The notes: generated from the sequence alone by a model not told the origin. 8,128 nucleotides of DNA from an uncultured archaeon (GCA_938073845.1 CALJEO010000134.1:1-8128); one strand, 5' to 3'; positions 1 to 6,683 are shown, counted from the first letter of the stretch. Numbers and translations are program-made.

Positions 1-1
1 G

Positions 2-2629
2 AAGCTGAGGAAGATCATAGATCAGATTAAGGAGAGGATAGACTTCGATGACTCATGCTGGAGATGGATCGAGGTGGGAGGGGAGGAGAGAGCTGAGCAA
101 CATGCCCAGGGATGCCCTCTCATCGAGGCATCATACAAGTACCTCAAGGACGCGGTGATGGGGAGGCCCGTGCTCTCCCACCCCTCCAGGATAGGGGGGT
201 TCAGGCTGAGGTACGGGAGGGCTAGGAACACTGGGCTCGCTTCCATAGGGATGAACCCGGCCACTATGTACCTGCTAGATAGCTTCCTAGCTGTCGGAAC
301 TCAGGTGAGGACTGAAAGACCTGGGAAGAGCGCTGTTGTGATGCCGGTGGATTCGATAGAGGGTCCCACCGTCAGGCTGAGGGATGGGAGCGTTTTGAGG
401 GTGGATGATCCCAGGAAGGCTTCCGAGATAGCGAGCGAGGTGGAGGAGGTGATACACCTCGGCGATGTGCTGATAGCCTACGGGGAGTTCCTGGAGAACA
501 ACCATCCCCTCCTCCCGTCCGCCTGGACGGAGGAGTGGTGGGAAGGGCTGGTTAGGAGGAAGGGAGTGGAGGTTAAGGATCCCAAGAGCTTCGAGGAGGC
601 CCTGGAGATATCAAGAGATCTGGGAGTTCCCCTTCATCCCAAGTTCACCTACTACTGGGAGCATCTTAGGGTTGAGGAGCTGCTGGAGTTAGCAGAGGAG
701 GTGAGGAGCTCCTCCCAGGGTAAGCTGAGGTTCAGCAGTGACTTGAAGAGGATCCTTGAGCTCCTTGGGATCCCTCATAGGGTATCTGAGGGAAGCATAT
801 CGCTCAACGAGGACGACTGGAAGCTCCTAAGTTACATTTCGGGGAGGCTCCCGCATGATGCTTCGAATTACCCCAGCTATGCCACCCTGAAGCTCCTCAA
901 CGACTTCCTGGATTTCAAGGTGATGCCCAAAGGCCCTACTAAGATTGGGATGAGAGTTGGGAGGCCTGAGAAAGCGAAGCCTAGGAAGATGAAGCCCCCA
1001 GTGAACCTTCTCTTCCCGGTAGGCAACCTGAAAGGGTCCTCGAGGTCCCTCGAGGTGGCTTACAGCAAGGGGGTGATCTCCGTGGAGGTCGCCCTGAGGC
1101 TCTGTAAGGGGTGCGGGACCAAGACGACCCTCTTCAGGTGTCCGATCTGCAACTCCCCTACCTCGAGGCTCTACTTCTGCCCCATCTGTGGGAAGCAGGT
1201 GAACGGGAGGTGCCAGGAGCATCCTGGGGTGGATCCAGTCCCCTACGGGAGCGTCAGGGTGAACTTAAGGGAGGAGGTCGAGAGAGCCTTGAGGAGGCTA
1301 GGGGAGAGCCAGGAACTGCTCTCAAAGGTGAAGGGGGTTAAGGGACTGACCAGCGGGTCAAAGGTAGCGGAGCCCATTGAGAAGGGGGTGCTTAGGGCTA
1401 AGCATGGCCTTCACGTCTTCAAGGATGGTACAGTGAGGTTCGATGCGGTCAACGCTGTCCTCACGCACTTCAAGCCATCAGAGGTTGGGGTGAGCTTCAG
1501 TAAGCTGAGGGAGCTTGGCTACGAGTACGACGTGAACGGGGAGGAGCTCAGGAGGGATGATCAGCTACTCGAACTGAGGGTCCAGGATGTGGTGATACCT
1601 AGGGCGGCAGCTAAGTACCTGGTATCGGTGGCTAAGTACGTCGATGAGCTCCTCGTGAAGTTCTATGGGCTTGAGCCATTCTACGGGGTGGAGAGTGAGG
1701 ATGATCTCGTGGGGAAGCTCATCCTCACGATATCCCCGCACACCTTCGTGGCCAACCTAGCCAGGATAGTCGGCTTCACAGAAGCGGATGTGCTCTTCGC
1801 TCACCCCTTCCTCCATGCAGCAAAAAGGAGAAACGTAGATGGTGATGAGGACTCAATAATGCTTCTTCTAGATGCTCTCCTGAACTTCTCCAAAGATTTT
1901 CTCCCTTCAACCCCTGGTGGCAGAGAAGATGCTCCTCTCCTCCTCGTGACCAGGGTGGATCCAAAGTATGTGGATGATGAGGTCTACAACATGGAGGTTG
2001 GGGAGCTTCCCCCGGAGTTCTATGAGGCCAGCTATAGGTACGAGGACCCAGTGAAGCTAAAGGGAATTGTTGAGACCGTGGGGAGTAGGATAGAGGCGGG
2101 TGAAAGATACCCGAGGATCATGAGCCCTATAGGGACTTCTAAGATAGATGGAGGTCCTCTAAAGACGACCTACAGGAAGCTGGAGACGATGTCGGATAAG
2201 GTGGAGGCCCATTTCTCGCTCGAGAGGAGGCTGAGGGCTGTGGATGCGATGGATGCGCTATCTAGGGCGGTGACATCTCACTTCCTGAGGGACATTGTGG
2301 GAAACCTGAGGAGGTTCGGGCAGCAGGAGTTCAGGTGCACGGAGTGCAACGCCAAGTACAGGAGGCCGCCGATATCCGGAAGGTGCCTGCATTGCGGTGG
2401 TAACTTGGTTCTGACAGTACACAGGGGCACGGTGATGAAGTACCTGAGGCCGACGCTCGACCTCATGAGGAGGTACGGGGTCGAGGGGTACCTGCTCCAG
2501 AGGGTCAGGCTGATAGAGAACGAGGTATCATCTATCTTCAGGGAGAGATCGAACGGGATGGATCTATCGAGCTTCCTTGTGGATTCTGAAGCTGGAAGGA
2601 GGCCGATAAGGTTGGTGGACTTCCTTTAG
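2..2629 (+). CDS. polC: DNA polymerase D large subunit DP2, 5'-truncated by window edge
   Basis: This is the catalytic subunit of the archaeal replicative family D polymerase, which pairs with the DP1 exonuclease subunit. The reading frame is open from base 2, upstream of the GTG at 74, so the gene starts outside the window; 875 residues are visible against about 1100-1270 in the family. Numbering from base 2, the active-site motif NVDGDED is at 611-617 (bases 1832-1852); D613 and D615 correspond to the two metal-binding aspartates known in Pyrococcus DP2. The surrounding HPFLHAAKRRN and MLLLDALLNFSK blocks are family hallmarks. A Cys cluster (C368, C371, C380, C383, C393, C396, C404) and a second zinc site (C779, C782, C795, C798) are present. 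The C-terminus RPIRLVDFL resembles a PCNA-interacting peptide with the leading Gln replaced. No intein interrupts the visible part. It is the first visible gene of a replication operon. Confidence 0.97.
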   Translation, partial: KLRKIIDQIKERIDFDDSCWRWIEVGGEERAEQHAQGCPLIEASYKYLKDAVMGRPVLSHPSRIGGFRLRYGRARNTGLASIGMNPATMYLLDSFLAVGTQVRTERPGKSAVVMPVDSIEGPTVRLRDGSVLRVDDPRKASEIASEVEEVIHLGDVLIAYGEFLENNHPLLPSAWTEEWWEGLVRRKGVEVKDPKSFEEALEISRDLGVPLHPKFTYYWEHLRVEELLELAEEVRSSSQGKLRFSSDLKRILELLGIPHRVSEGSISLNEDDWKLLSYISGRLPHDASNYPSYATLKLLNDFLDFKVMPKGPTKIGMRVGRPEKAKPRKMKPPVNLLFPVGNLKGSSRSLEVAYSKGVISVEVALRLCKGCGTKTTLFRCPICNSPTSRLYFCPICGKQVNGRCQEHPGVDPVPYGSVRVNLREEVERALRRLGESQELLSKVKGVKGLTSGSKVAEPIEKGVLRAKHGLHVFKDGTVRFDAVNAVLTHFKPSEVGVSFSKLRELGYEYDVNGEELRRDDQLLELRVQDVVIPRAAAKYLVSVAKYVDELLVKFYGLEPFYGVESEDDLVGKLILTISPHTFVANLARIVGFTEADVLFAHPFLHAAKRRNVDGDEDSIMLLLDALLNFSKDFLPSTPGGREDAPLLLVTRVDPKYVDDEVYNMEVGELPPEFYEASYRYEDPVKLKGIVETVGSRIEAGERYPRIMSPIGTSKIDGGPLKTTYRKLETMSDKVEAHFSLERRLRAVDAMDALSRAVTSHFLRDIVGNLRRFGQQEFRCTECNAKYRRPPISGRCLHCGGNLVLTVHRGTVMKYLRPTLDLMRRYGVEGYLLQRVRLIENEVSSIFRERSNGMDLSSFLVDSEAGRRPIRLVDFL

Positions 2630-2635
2630 GTGATC
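2628..2635 (+). promoter_or_regulatory. Shine-Dalgarno site for the OB-fold gene
   Basis: AGGTGATC overlaps the DP2 stop codon and matches the anti-Shine-Dalgarno tail of 16S rRNA. It lies 2 nt before the ATG at 2638 and fixes that start. The same octamer with the same 2-nt spacing precedes eS27 on the other strand. Confidence 0.75.
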
Positions 2636-2637
2636 CG

Positions 2638-2997
2638 ATGTACTGGAGGAAGATAGCGGAGCTTGAGGGGGGTGAGGTGGCCATACTTGGTGTGGTGATA
2701 AGCGTCTTCGAGAACTGCATCGTCGTTGAGGACGGCACTGGGAGGGCTAGGGTATACCACGATAGGGCTCATCGTTTCAAGCCCAAGGACATAGTGTACG
2801 TGGTGGGCTCCCTAATATCCTCAGGGGAGTTCAAGGAGATCCAGGCATATGGAATTGCAAACCTCTCAGGAATGGATATAAGTCTGCTGAGGAGGGTAGA
2901 GCTACTGAGGAGGAAGGTATCGGGTATGGTGGAGGGTGTTGGGGATGCCCAACAGGATCGTTTTCGAGGAAGCTGGAACGCTGAAGGCGATAGTTGA
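2638..2997 (+). CDS. Small single-OB-fold, probably nucleic-acid-binding protein
   Basis: A 119-residue protein that I cannot assign to a named family. Residues about 12-75 read as one OB fold of the RPA2/Stn1/tRNA-anticodon type: a strand (VAILGVVISV), then IVVEDGTGRARVY with the DGTG turn at 32-35, then a strand DIVYVVGSLI at 51-60. A basic, probably helical segment (LLRRVELLRRKV) follows at 83-94. There are no zinc ligands, signal peptide or membrane segment. The start is set by the site at 2628-2635, 8 nt after the DP2 stop. The last 17 residues are encoded in DNA that also encodes the PCNA N-terminus and look unstructured, so the functional protein probably ends near residue 100. Position between DP2 and PCNA suggests a role at the fork: an RPA-like ssDNA-binding subunit or a PolD accessory factor. 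That role is inferred from context and fold only. Confidence 0.8.
   Translation: MYWRKIAELEGGEVAILGVVISVFENCIVVEDGTGRARVYHDRAHRFKPKDIVYVVGSLISSGEFKEIQAYGIANLSGMDISLLRRVELLRRKVSGMVEGVGDAQQDRFRGSWNAEGDS
2931..2935 (+). promoter_or_regulatory. Shine-Dalgarno site for pcn
   Basis: GGAGG inside the OB-fold gene, 9 nt before the ATG at 2945. It favours that ATG over the in-frame GTG at 2936, which would leave no spacing at all. Confidence 0.55.
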
Positions 2998-3697
2998 GGC
3001 AGTGGAATCGCTCGTAGGTGAGGCCTCAATAAAGATAGATCCAGATTGGGGATTCGGGCTCCAGGCGCTGGATCCATCGAAGACAGCTATGATACAGATA
3101 TCCCTACCCAGGGCCTACTTCATAGAGTTCGAGGCGGAGGCAGGGAGGTTCTACGGGATAGACTTCACGGATCTGGCTAAGGTGCTGAAGAGGGTGAAGA
3201 ACAAGGAGAGGGTGGAGCTCCTCCTCACGGAGTCCAGCATGAGACTCGTTAGTACAAACGGATACAGAAGATCCTTCGAATTCCCACTGCTAGCGGGCAC
3301 GCCCTTTGAGTTCAAGACGATAAAAGTGGACTTCAAGGCGAAGGCCAGGTTGGACAGCGAAACGATCCCGAGCGTCATAAGGGACCTCAAGGTGGTGGGT
3401 TCGGACGTGGAGATATACATAGATAGCGATAAGGTGGAGTTCAGGGTGAGCAGCGACAGGGGGAGGGCTGCGATCTCGATAACGAGGGAAGATAGGGCTC
3501 TAATAGATGTATGGGCTGAGGAGCCATCGAAAAGCCTTTACAACATGGCCTACCTGGAGAAGATGACGAAGCCAGCTGAGATATCTGAGGAAGCTGATTT
3601 GGAGCTCAGGACGAACGCTCCTCTGAAGCTGAGCTACCCCATAGGGGGGGTTGAGGGAGCGGGGATCACATATTACCTCGCCCACCTACAGGTATGA
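2945..3697 (+). CDS. pcn: PCNA sliding clamp
   Basis: Sliding clamp that rings DNA and tethers PolD, ligase, FEN1 and other factors. From the ATG at 2945 it is 250 residues, the normal family length of about 245-255. Family marks are the N-terminal helix after FEEAGTLKAIVEAV, the LDPSKTAMIQ block at 42-51 (usually MDPSHVAMV), an interdomain connector around PLLAGTPFEF (115-124), the second domain with DVEIYIDSDKVEFRVSSDRG, and the C-terminal PLKLSYPIGG plus TYYLAHLQV that form part of the partner-binding pocket. An upstream in-frame GTG (2936) would add only three residues. The gene overlaps the OB-fold gene by 53 nt and priL by up to 47 nt, so it is probably translated by coupling within the operon. 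A single PCNA is visible; whether the organism has others, as Crenarchaeota do, cannot be told here. Confidence 0.96.
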   Translation: MPNRIVFEEAGTLKAIVEAVESLVGEASIKIDPDWGFGLQALDPSKTAMIQISLPRAYFIEFEAEAGRFYGIDFTDLAKVLKRVKNKERVELLLTESSMRLVSTNGYRRSFEFPLLAGTPFEFKTIKVDFKAKARLDSETIPSVIRDLKVVGSDVEIYIDSDKVEFRVSSDRGRAAISITREDRALIDVWAEEPSKSLYNMAYLEKMTKPAEISEEADLELRTNAPLKLSYPIGGVEGAGITYYLAHLQV

Positions 3698-4565
3698 GCT
3701 CGTGGTGGCTCCGTTCTCTAAGCTCGGAGCCTCTCTGCTTGAGGGGATCACCCTGGAGGACCTGGCCGAGGATCCTGGCTTGGAGGAGGTGAGGTCCCTA
3801 GCGAGGGAGAGGCTGTTGACAGCTGTCCTGGGTAGGGGGTTTCACGCGCCGAGGAGCCCGTCCCTGGAGGTCGGTTCCTTCGTGGCAGCCAAGCTAATAG
3901 CTGCGGGAGCCGGTAGGAATGTCCTATCCAGGCTTGCTGACTATGAGGCCAAGAGGTTCCTCAGATTATGCCAGAGACTCAGCTTGGAGCAGCTGAAGGA
4001 TCTCGCCAGCAGCACCTTCGGGATCTCCTTCAGGGGGGACTGGATCGACCTGGCTAGCTACCTGAGGGGGGCTTCGAGGATAGGTGGGAGGAGGTGGAGG
4101 CTCGTCAACAGGGTAGTGGCCCAGGGCTACGTCCTCATCGATAGGCAGGATCTGGAGAGGATATTGGCTGAGTACGTGAGGGAGAGCATCATGAGGACCC
4201 CTGAATTGGAGCTCCCTGCTCCGCTGAGGAGGATAGCTGATGAGGCCTCAAGGGCCCTGGCCGGAATGAGGAGGAGGGATGAGGTGACGAGCGAGGAGCT
4301 TCCCCCCTGCATCTCCGAACTGGTGGAGAGGGTGAGGGCAGGGGAAAACCTGACCCATCAGGCCAGGTTCGCCCTCGTCGCACACCTGCTGAGGCACGGC
4401 TGGAAGGAATCCCAGATAGTGGACCTCTTCAGAGCTTTGCCCGACTTCAAGGAGAAGGTCACCGCTTACCAAGTGGCTCACATAGCTGGGAGGAGGTATA
4501 AGCCCCCGAGCTGCGAGAAAATGAGGGACTGGGGGCTCTGCAACGCGGACTGCGGGAAGAAATGA
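3651..4565 (+). CDS. priL: DNA primase large subunit PriL
   Basis: Regulatory subunit of the archaeal/eukaryotic-type primase; it binds PriS and carries an iron-sulfur C-terminal domain involved in initiation. The longest version, from TTG 3651, has 304 residues. The N-terminal part is helical (PFSKLGASLLEGITLEDL and following), with YEAKRFLRL and GYVLIDRQDLERILAEYV typical of the N-terminal domain. Four cysteines fit the 4Fe-4S site: C220 (LPPC), then C288, C297 and C301 in CEKMRDWGLCNADC at the extreme C-terminus. The start is uncertain: TTG 3651 lies directly against a G7 run with no proper ribosome-site spacing and overlaps PCNA by 47 nt, whereas GTG 3702 sits 4 nt after the PCNA stop, behind AGGT, and still retains the conserved N-terminus. 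The ATGA overlap with priS (4562-4565) indicates translational coupling and equal production of both primase subunits. Confidence 0.92.
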   Translation: MRERGSHITSPTYRYELVVAPFSKLGASLLEGITLEDLAEDPGLEEVRSLARERLLTAVLGRGFHAPRSPSLEVGSFVAAKLIAAGAGRNVLSRLADYEAKRFLRLCQRLSLEQLKDLASSTFGISFRGDWIDLASYLRGASRIGGRRWRLVNRVVAQGYVLIDRQDLERILAEYVRESIMRTPELELPAPLRRIADEASRALAGMRRRDEVTSEELPPCISELVERVRAGENLTHQARFALVAHLLRHGWKESQIVDLFRALPDFKEKVTAYQVAHIAGRRYKPPSCEKMRDWGLCNADCGKK

Positions 4566-5653
4566 AGGCGATAGTGGACCTCTTCAGGGCCTATTACAGG
4601 TCCATGAGGGGCACCATTTACGTGCCGGAGGTGAGCAGGAGGGAGTTCATGTTCAGGGGGTTCGATGGAAGGGTGAGGAGGCACATGGCCTTCAGGGAGC
4701 TTGAGGATCTCAGGAGGTACCTGATCTACGAGCCCCCCCTCGATGCCTACTACTCCGTCTCCCTCTACGAGAGGCCCGAGGCTGAGATGAGCGAAAAGGG
4801 GAGGATAAGGGCAGATCTCCTCTTCGATATAGATTCAAGCGATATGAGGGATGAGGAGTGTGAGAAGGGCTCTGTTTGGAGGTGCAAGGACTGTGGAAAG
4901 CTTGGTACAGGACTGAGCCCAGCTAGCTGCCCCTCATGCGGATCGGATAGGATCGAGGTGAACCACTGGCTGAACGAGAGGTGCATAGAGGTGAGCAGGG
5001 AGGAGGTGAGGAAGCTGATGGAGGTGCTCACAGGTGACCTGGGCGTTGATGAGGACTGGGTGCTCATAACTTACACGGGAAATAGGGGATTTCACGTGAG
5101 GGTGATCGAGGGGCCACTCACCCACCTGGACAAGGAGGCCAGGAGGGAGATAGCCCACTACGTCATGGCCAGGGGCTTAGATATCTCAAGCTTCATATCG
5201 ACGGGTGGCCTCGAGCTGAGGAGCGGCCACATAGCTAGGGCTCTGAGGCTTATGGGAGGTGAACTGAGGGGTCACGAGAAGCTGAGCCCCAGGGAGAGGA
5301 GGAGGTTCGAGGAGGCCCTGAGGTCCTCGGTAGCTAGGTCAGCGGTTAGGATAGACTGGATGGTCACCACGGACACGGGGAGGCTCACCAGGATACCTAA
5401 CAGCCTCCACGGGAAGACCGGATTCAGGGCCCTCAGCTTGACCTTGGAGGAATACGGTAGCATGAACCCCTTCAACGATGCCGTTGGCCTTCCAGCCGAG
5501 CCTGAGCTGAGCGTCGAGGTGAGGCTCATGGTACCTAGGTTCAGGATGAGAGGAGAGGCATTCGGACCTTACGGAGAGGGTGAGGTGGTTAGGCTTCCGG
5601 CTTACGCGGCCTCATTCCTCTTGCTCAGGGGAAGGGCCATTCAATCCCACTGA
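4562..5653 (+). CDS. priS: DNA primase small (catalytic) subunit PriS
   Basis: Catalytic primase subunit, synthesising primers for PolD. It has 363 residues, slightly longer than many archaeal homologues. The catalytic DxD is D89/D91 in LLFDIDSSD. The nucleotide-binding SGRRGxH motif appears as TGNRGFH at 172-178, with H178. The third catalytic Asp is probably D265 in RIDWMVT, by motif comparison with human PRIM1 (RLDINVS). The terminal core RLTRIPNSLHGKTGFR at 274-289 is diagnostic. Between motifs lies a four-Cys zinc ribbon (C108, C111, C123, C126), with further Cys at 100 and near 141, in the place of the PriS zinc stem. It starts at the ATG overlapping the priL stop; only a weak GGGAAG precedes it, so coupling likely drives translation. 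It is the last gene of the operon and converges on eS27 with 3 nt between stops. Confidence 0.96.
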   Translation: MKAIVDLFRAYYRSMRGTIYVPEVSRREFMFRGFDGRVRRHMAFRELEDLRRYLIYEPPLDAYYSVSLYERPEAEMSEKGRIRADLLFDIDSSDMRDEECEKGSVWRCKDCGKLGTGLSPASCPSCGSDRIEVNHWLNERCIEVSREEVRKLMEVLTGDLGVDEDWVLITYTGNRGFHVRVIEGPLTHLDKEARREIAHYVMARGLDISSFISTGGLELRSGHIARALRLMGGELRGHEKLSPRERRRFEEALRSSVARSAVRIDWMVTTDTGRLTRIPNSLHGKTGFRALSLTLEEYGSMNPFNDAVGLPAEPELSVEVRLMVPRFRMRGEAFGPYGEGEVVRLPAYAASFLLLRGRAIQSH

Positions 5654-5656
5654 GGC

Positions 5657-5854
5657 TCAGGTCCTGACTCCCAGCCTCTCCATCTGAGGCGCTAATATCT
5701 CAGCCCTCCCCCCTCTGGGCCTAGCTAAGATCTCCTCACAGACCCCGCACCTCACGATCCTTGAGGCATGAGAGAAAGTTATCTGCTCGTTACCGCACTT
5801 TGGGCACCTCACCCTTATGAAGTAGCTCCTTGGCATTGGGATGAGCTCTCGCAT
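5657..5854 (-). CDS. rps27e: 30S ribosomal protein eS27 (S27e)
   Basis: Small zinc-binding protein of the 30S subunit. It has 65 residues, and the core [18 protein letters not shown] is closely family-like. A C4 zinc ribbon is formed by C17, C20, C36 and C39 (CPKC, then 15 residues, then CGVC), followed by the usual [13 protein letters not shown] tail. Two starts are possible: ATG 5854, backed by a perfect AGGTGATC two bases upstream, and ATG 5836, which would give the canonical MPRS start but has no clear ribosome site; the first is preferred. It begins 4 nt after the eL42 stop and is last in the gins51-eL42-eS27 operon. Confidence 0.95.
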   Translation of the reverse strand: MRELIPMPRSYFIRVRCPKCGNEQITFSHASRIVRCGVCEEILARPRGGRAEILAPQMERLGVRT

Positions 5855-5856
5855 GC

Positions 5857-5864
5857 GATCACCT
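5857..5864 (-). promoter_or_regulatory. Shine-Dalgarno site for eS27
   Basis: AGGTGATC on the minus strand, overlapping the eL42 stop codon and 2 nt before ATG 5854. It selects that ATG over the internal ATG at 5836 and mirrors the site ahead of the OB-fold gene. Confidence 0.75.
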
Positions 5865-6137
5865 CTGCACCTCCACCTTAGCCAACCTCCCCAGGTTCCT
5901 CATGACCTTCCTCCCGCACTCCTCGCATGTTAGCACTAACAAGATCTTCTTCGTCGTCTTCGCCTTCCTCCTCAGCATCCCCCTTGGCTCTCCCCCATAG
6001 CCCCTCCTCTTCCTCTCGAGCTGCCTCTGCCCCCATGAGAGGGTCCTGGCCCTCCCTGCCCTGTAGATCGATACCTTATGATTCGTGTGCCTCCTGCACC
6101 TAGGGCAGTAGGTCCTCATGTTAGCTGGTACCTGCAT
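5859..6137 (-). CDS. rpl44e: 50S ribosomal protein eL42 (L44e)
   Basis: Large-subunit protein at the E site, contacting the CCA end of the exiting tRNA. It has 92 residues, the normal archaeal length. A C4 zinc site is formed by C11, C14, C71 and C74 (YCPRC and TCEEC). The invariant RGYGGEPRG loop is at 45-53, and the middle is strongly basic, as expected for rRNA binding. The start at ATG 6137 is supported by GGAGGTGAT five bases upstream; the internal ATG at codon 7 (MRTYCPRC) is less likely. It overlaps the gins51 3' end by 17 nt and ends 4 nt before eS27, so the three genes are surely co-transcribed. Confidence 0.96.
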   Translation of the reverse strand: MQVPANMRTYCPRCRRHTNHKVSIYRAGRARTLSWGQRQLERKRRGYGGEPRGMLRRKAKTTKKILLVLTCEECGRKVMRNLGRLAKVEVQR

Positions 6138-6606
6138 ACTCCATCACCTCCACAGCTCCCCTTATCCTCAGGGCCTCCGCGTTCTCCTCGGGTATGAGAG
6201 CTAGGTCACCCTCGGAGAAGGGACCATAGATCTTCATATCCACACCGACGAACCTGGGTACCTGATTTTTAAACGTTACTAACACCAGCCTCGAGGTGGT
6301 GTGGAGGGGCTTGAAGGAGGGCCTTTCCCCTGAATCCTCTCTTCTTCCCTTTTCCTCAACTTTAGAGAGTTCAGCACCGTAAACTGCCTTCATGAAGAGA
6401 TCTTTTAGCTTCATTGAGTTTTCCAGCTCGATCCTAAGGTTCCTAAGAACTTCCGAGGCTTTAGCGTAGACCCTACCCTCCAATCCCGGTGGGAGGTCCC
6501 TCAGAAGGCTCTCCTCCATCTCCCTGATCTCGGCTACTAGGGAGGGGCTCGGCTTCCCCTCAGCTATCGCTAGGAGTACCTCCCTGATGAGCTCCCTGTA
6601 CCTCAA
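6121..6606 (-). CDS. gins51: GINS complex subunit Gins51 (Gins15-type)
   Basis: Subunit of archaeal GINS, which joins MCM and the Cdc45/GAN-type protein in the replicative helicase. It has 161 residues. Residues about 1-78 form the helical A domain. A charged linker at about 79-104 (SKVEEKGRREDSGERP) joins it to the small C-terminal B domain at 107-156, whose core FVGVDMKIYGPFSEGDLALI, followed by PEENAEALRIRG, is the clearest family signature. A-before-B order identifies the Gins51/Sld5 class rather than Gins23. The start is TTG 6606, the first usual initiator after an in-frame TAG stop near 6671-6673; no Shine-Dalgarno precedes it, while a TATA-like TTTTTA lies 26 nt upstream, suggesting a leaderless or nearly leaderless mRNA. 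The first residue remains uncertain. It leads the operon with eL42 and eS27. Confidence 0.9.
   Translation of the reverse strand: MRYRELIREVLLAIAEGKPSPSLVAEIREMEESLLRDLPPGLEGRVYAKASEVLRNLRIELENSMKLKDLFMKAVYGAELSKVEEKGRREDSGERPSFKPLHTTSRLVLVTFKNQVPRFVGVDMKIYGPFSEGDLALIPEENAEALRIRGAVEVMEYAGTS
6143..6151 (-). promoter_or_regulatory. Shine-Dalgarno site for eL42
   Basis: GGAGGTGAT on the minus strand lies inside the 3' end of gins51, 5 nt before the eL42 ATG. It is the strongest ribosome-binding match in the window and would allow eL42 to be translated independently of, and more strongly than, gins51. Confidence 0.75.
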
Positions 6607-6677
6607 CCCGTCATCTCGATGCGCGGAGAGACTAAAAACGTTGAAGTTAGCTAGGCGATGGCGAGGCTATGACGGGT
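6606..6677. repeat. 9-bp inverted repeat flanking the divergent promoter
   Basis: ACCCGTCAT at 6606-6614 and ATGACGGGT at 6669-6677 are perfect reverse complements separated by 54 bp. One copy covers the gins51 initiation point; the other lies 6 bp upstream of the aIF2-alpha TATA box. The symmetrical placement suggests a shared regulator-binding site, though a 9-bp match in about 100 bp can arise by chance at roughly the few-percent level. Confidence 0.45.
6633..6638 (-). promoter_or_regulatory. TATA box for the gins51-eL42-eS27 operon
   Basis: The minus strand reads AACGTTTTTAG; TTTTTA ends 26 nt before TTG 6606, so transcription would start within a few bases of the start codon. This is the usual archaeal spacing and explains the absent ribosome-binding site. 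Called from sequence and spacing only. Confidence 0.55.
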
Positions 6678-6683
6678 GCAAGG

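Noticed and set aside
827..1222. A 131-codon open frame on the minus strand opposite DP2
   Set aside because: It is a shadow of the DP2 zinc-cluster region; its Pro/His/Arg/Gly-rich composition mirrors the coding strand and there is no promoter or ribosome site.
2936..2944. GTG 2936 as the PCNA start
   Set aside because: It adds three non-conserved residues and leaves no spacing from the GGAGG at 2931-2935; ATG 2945 fits better.
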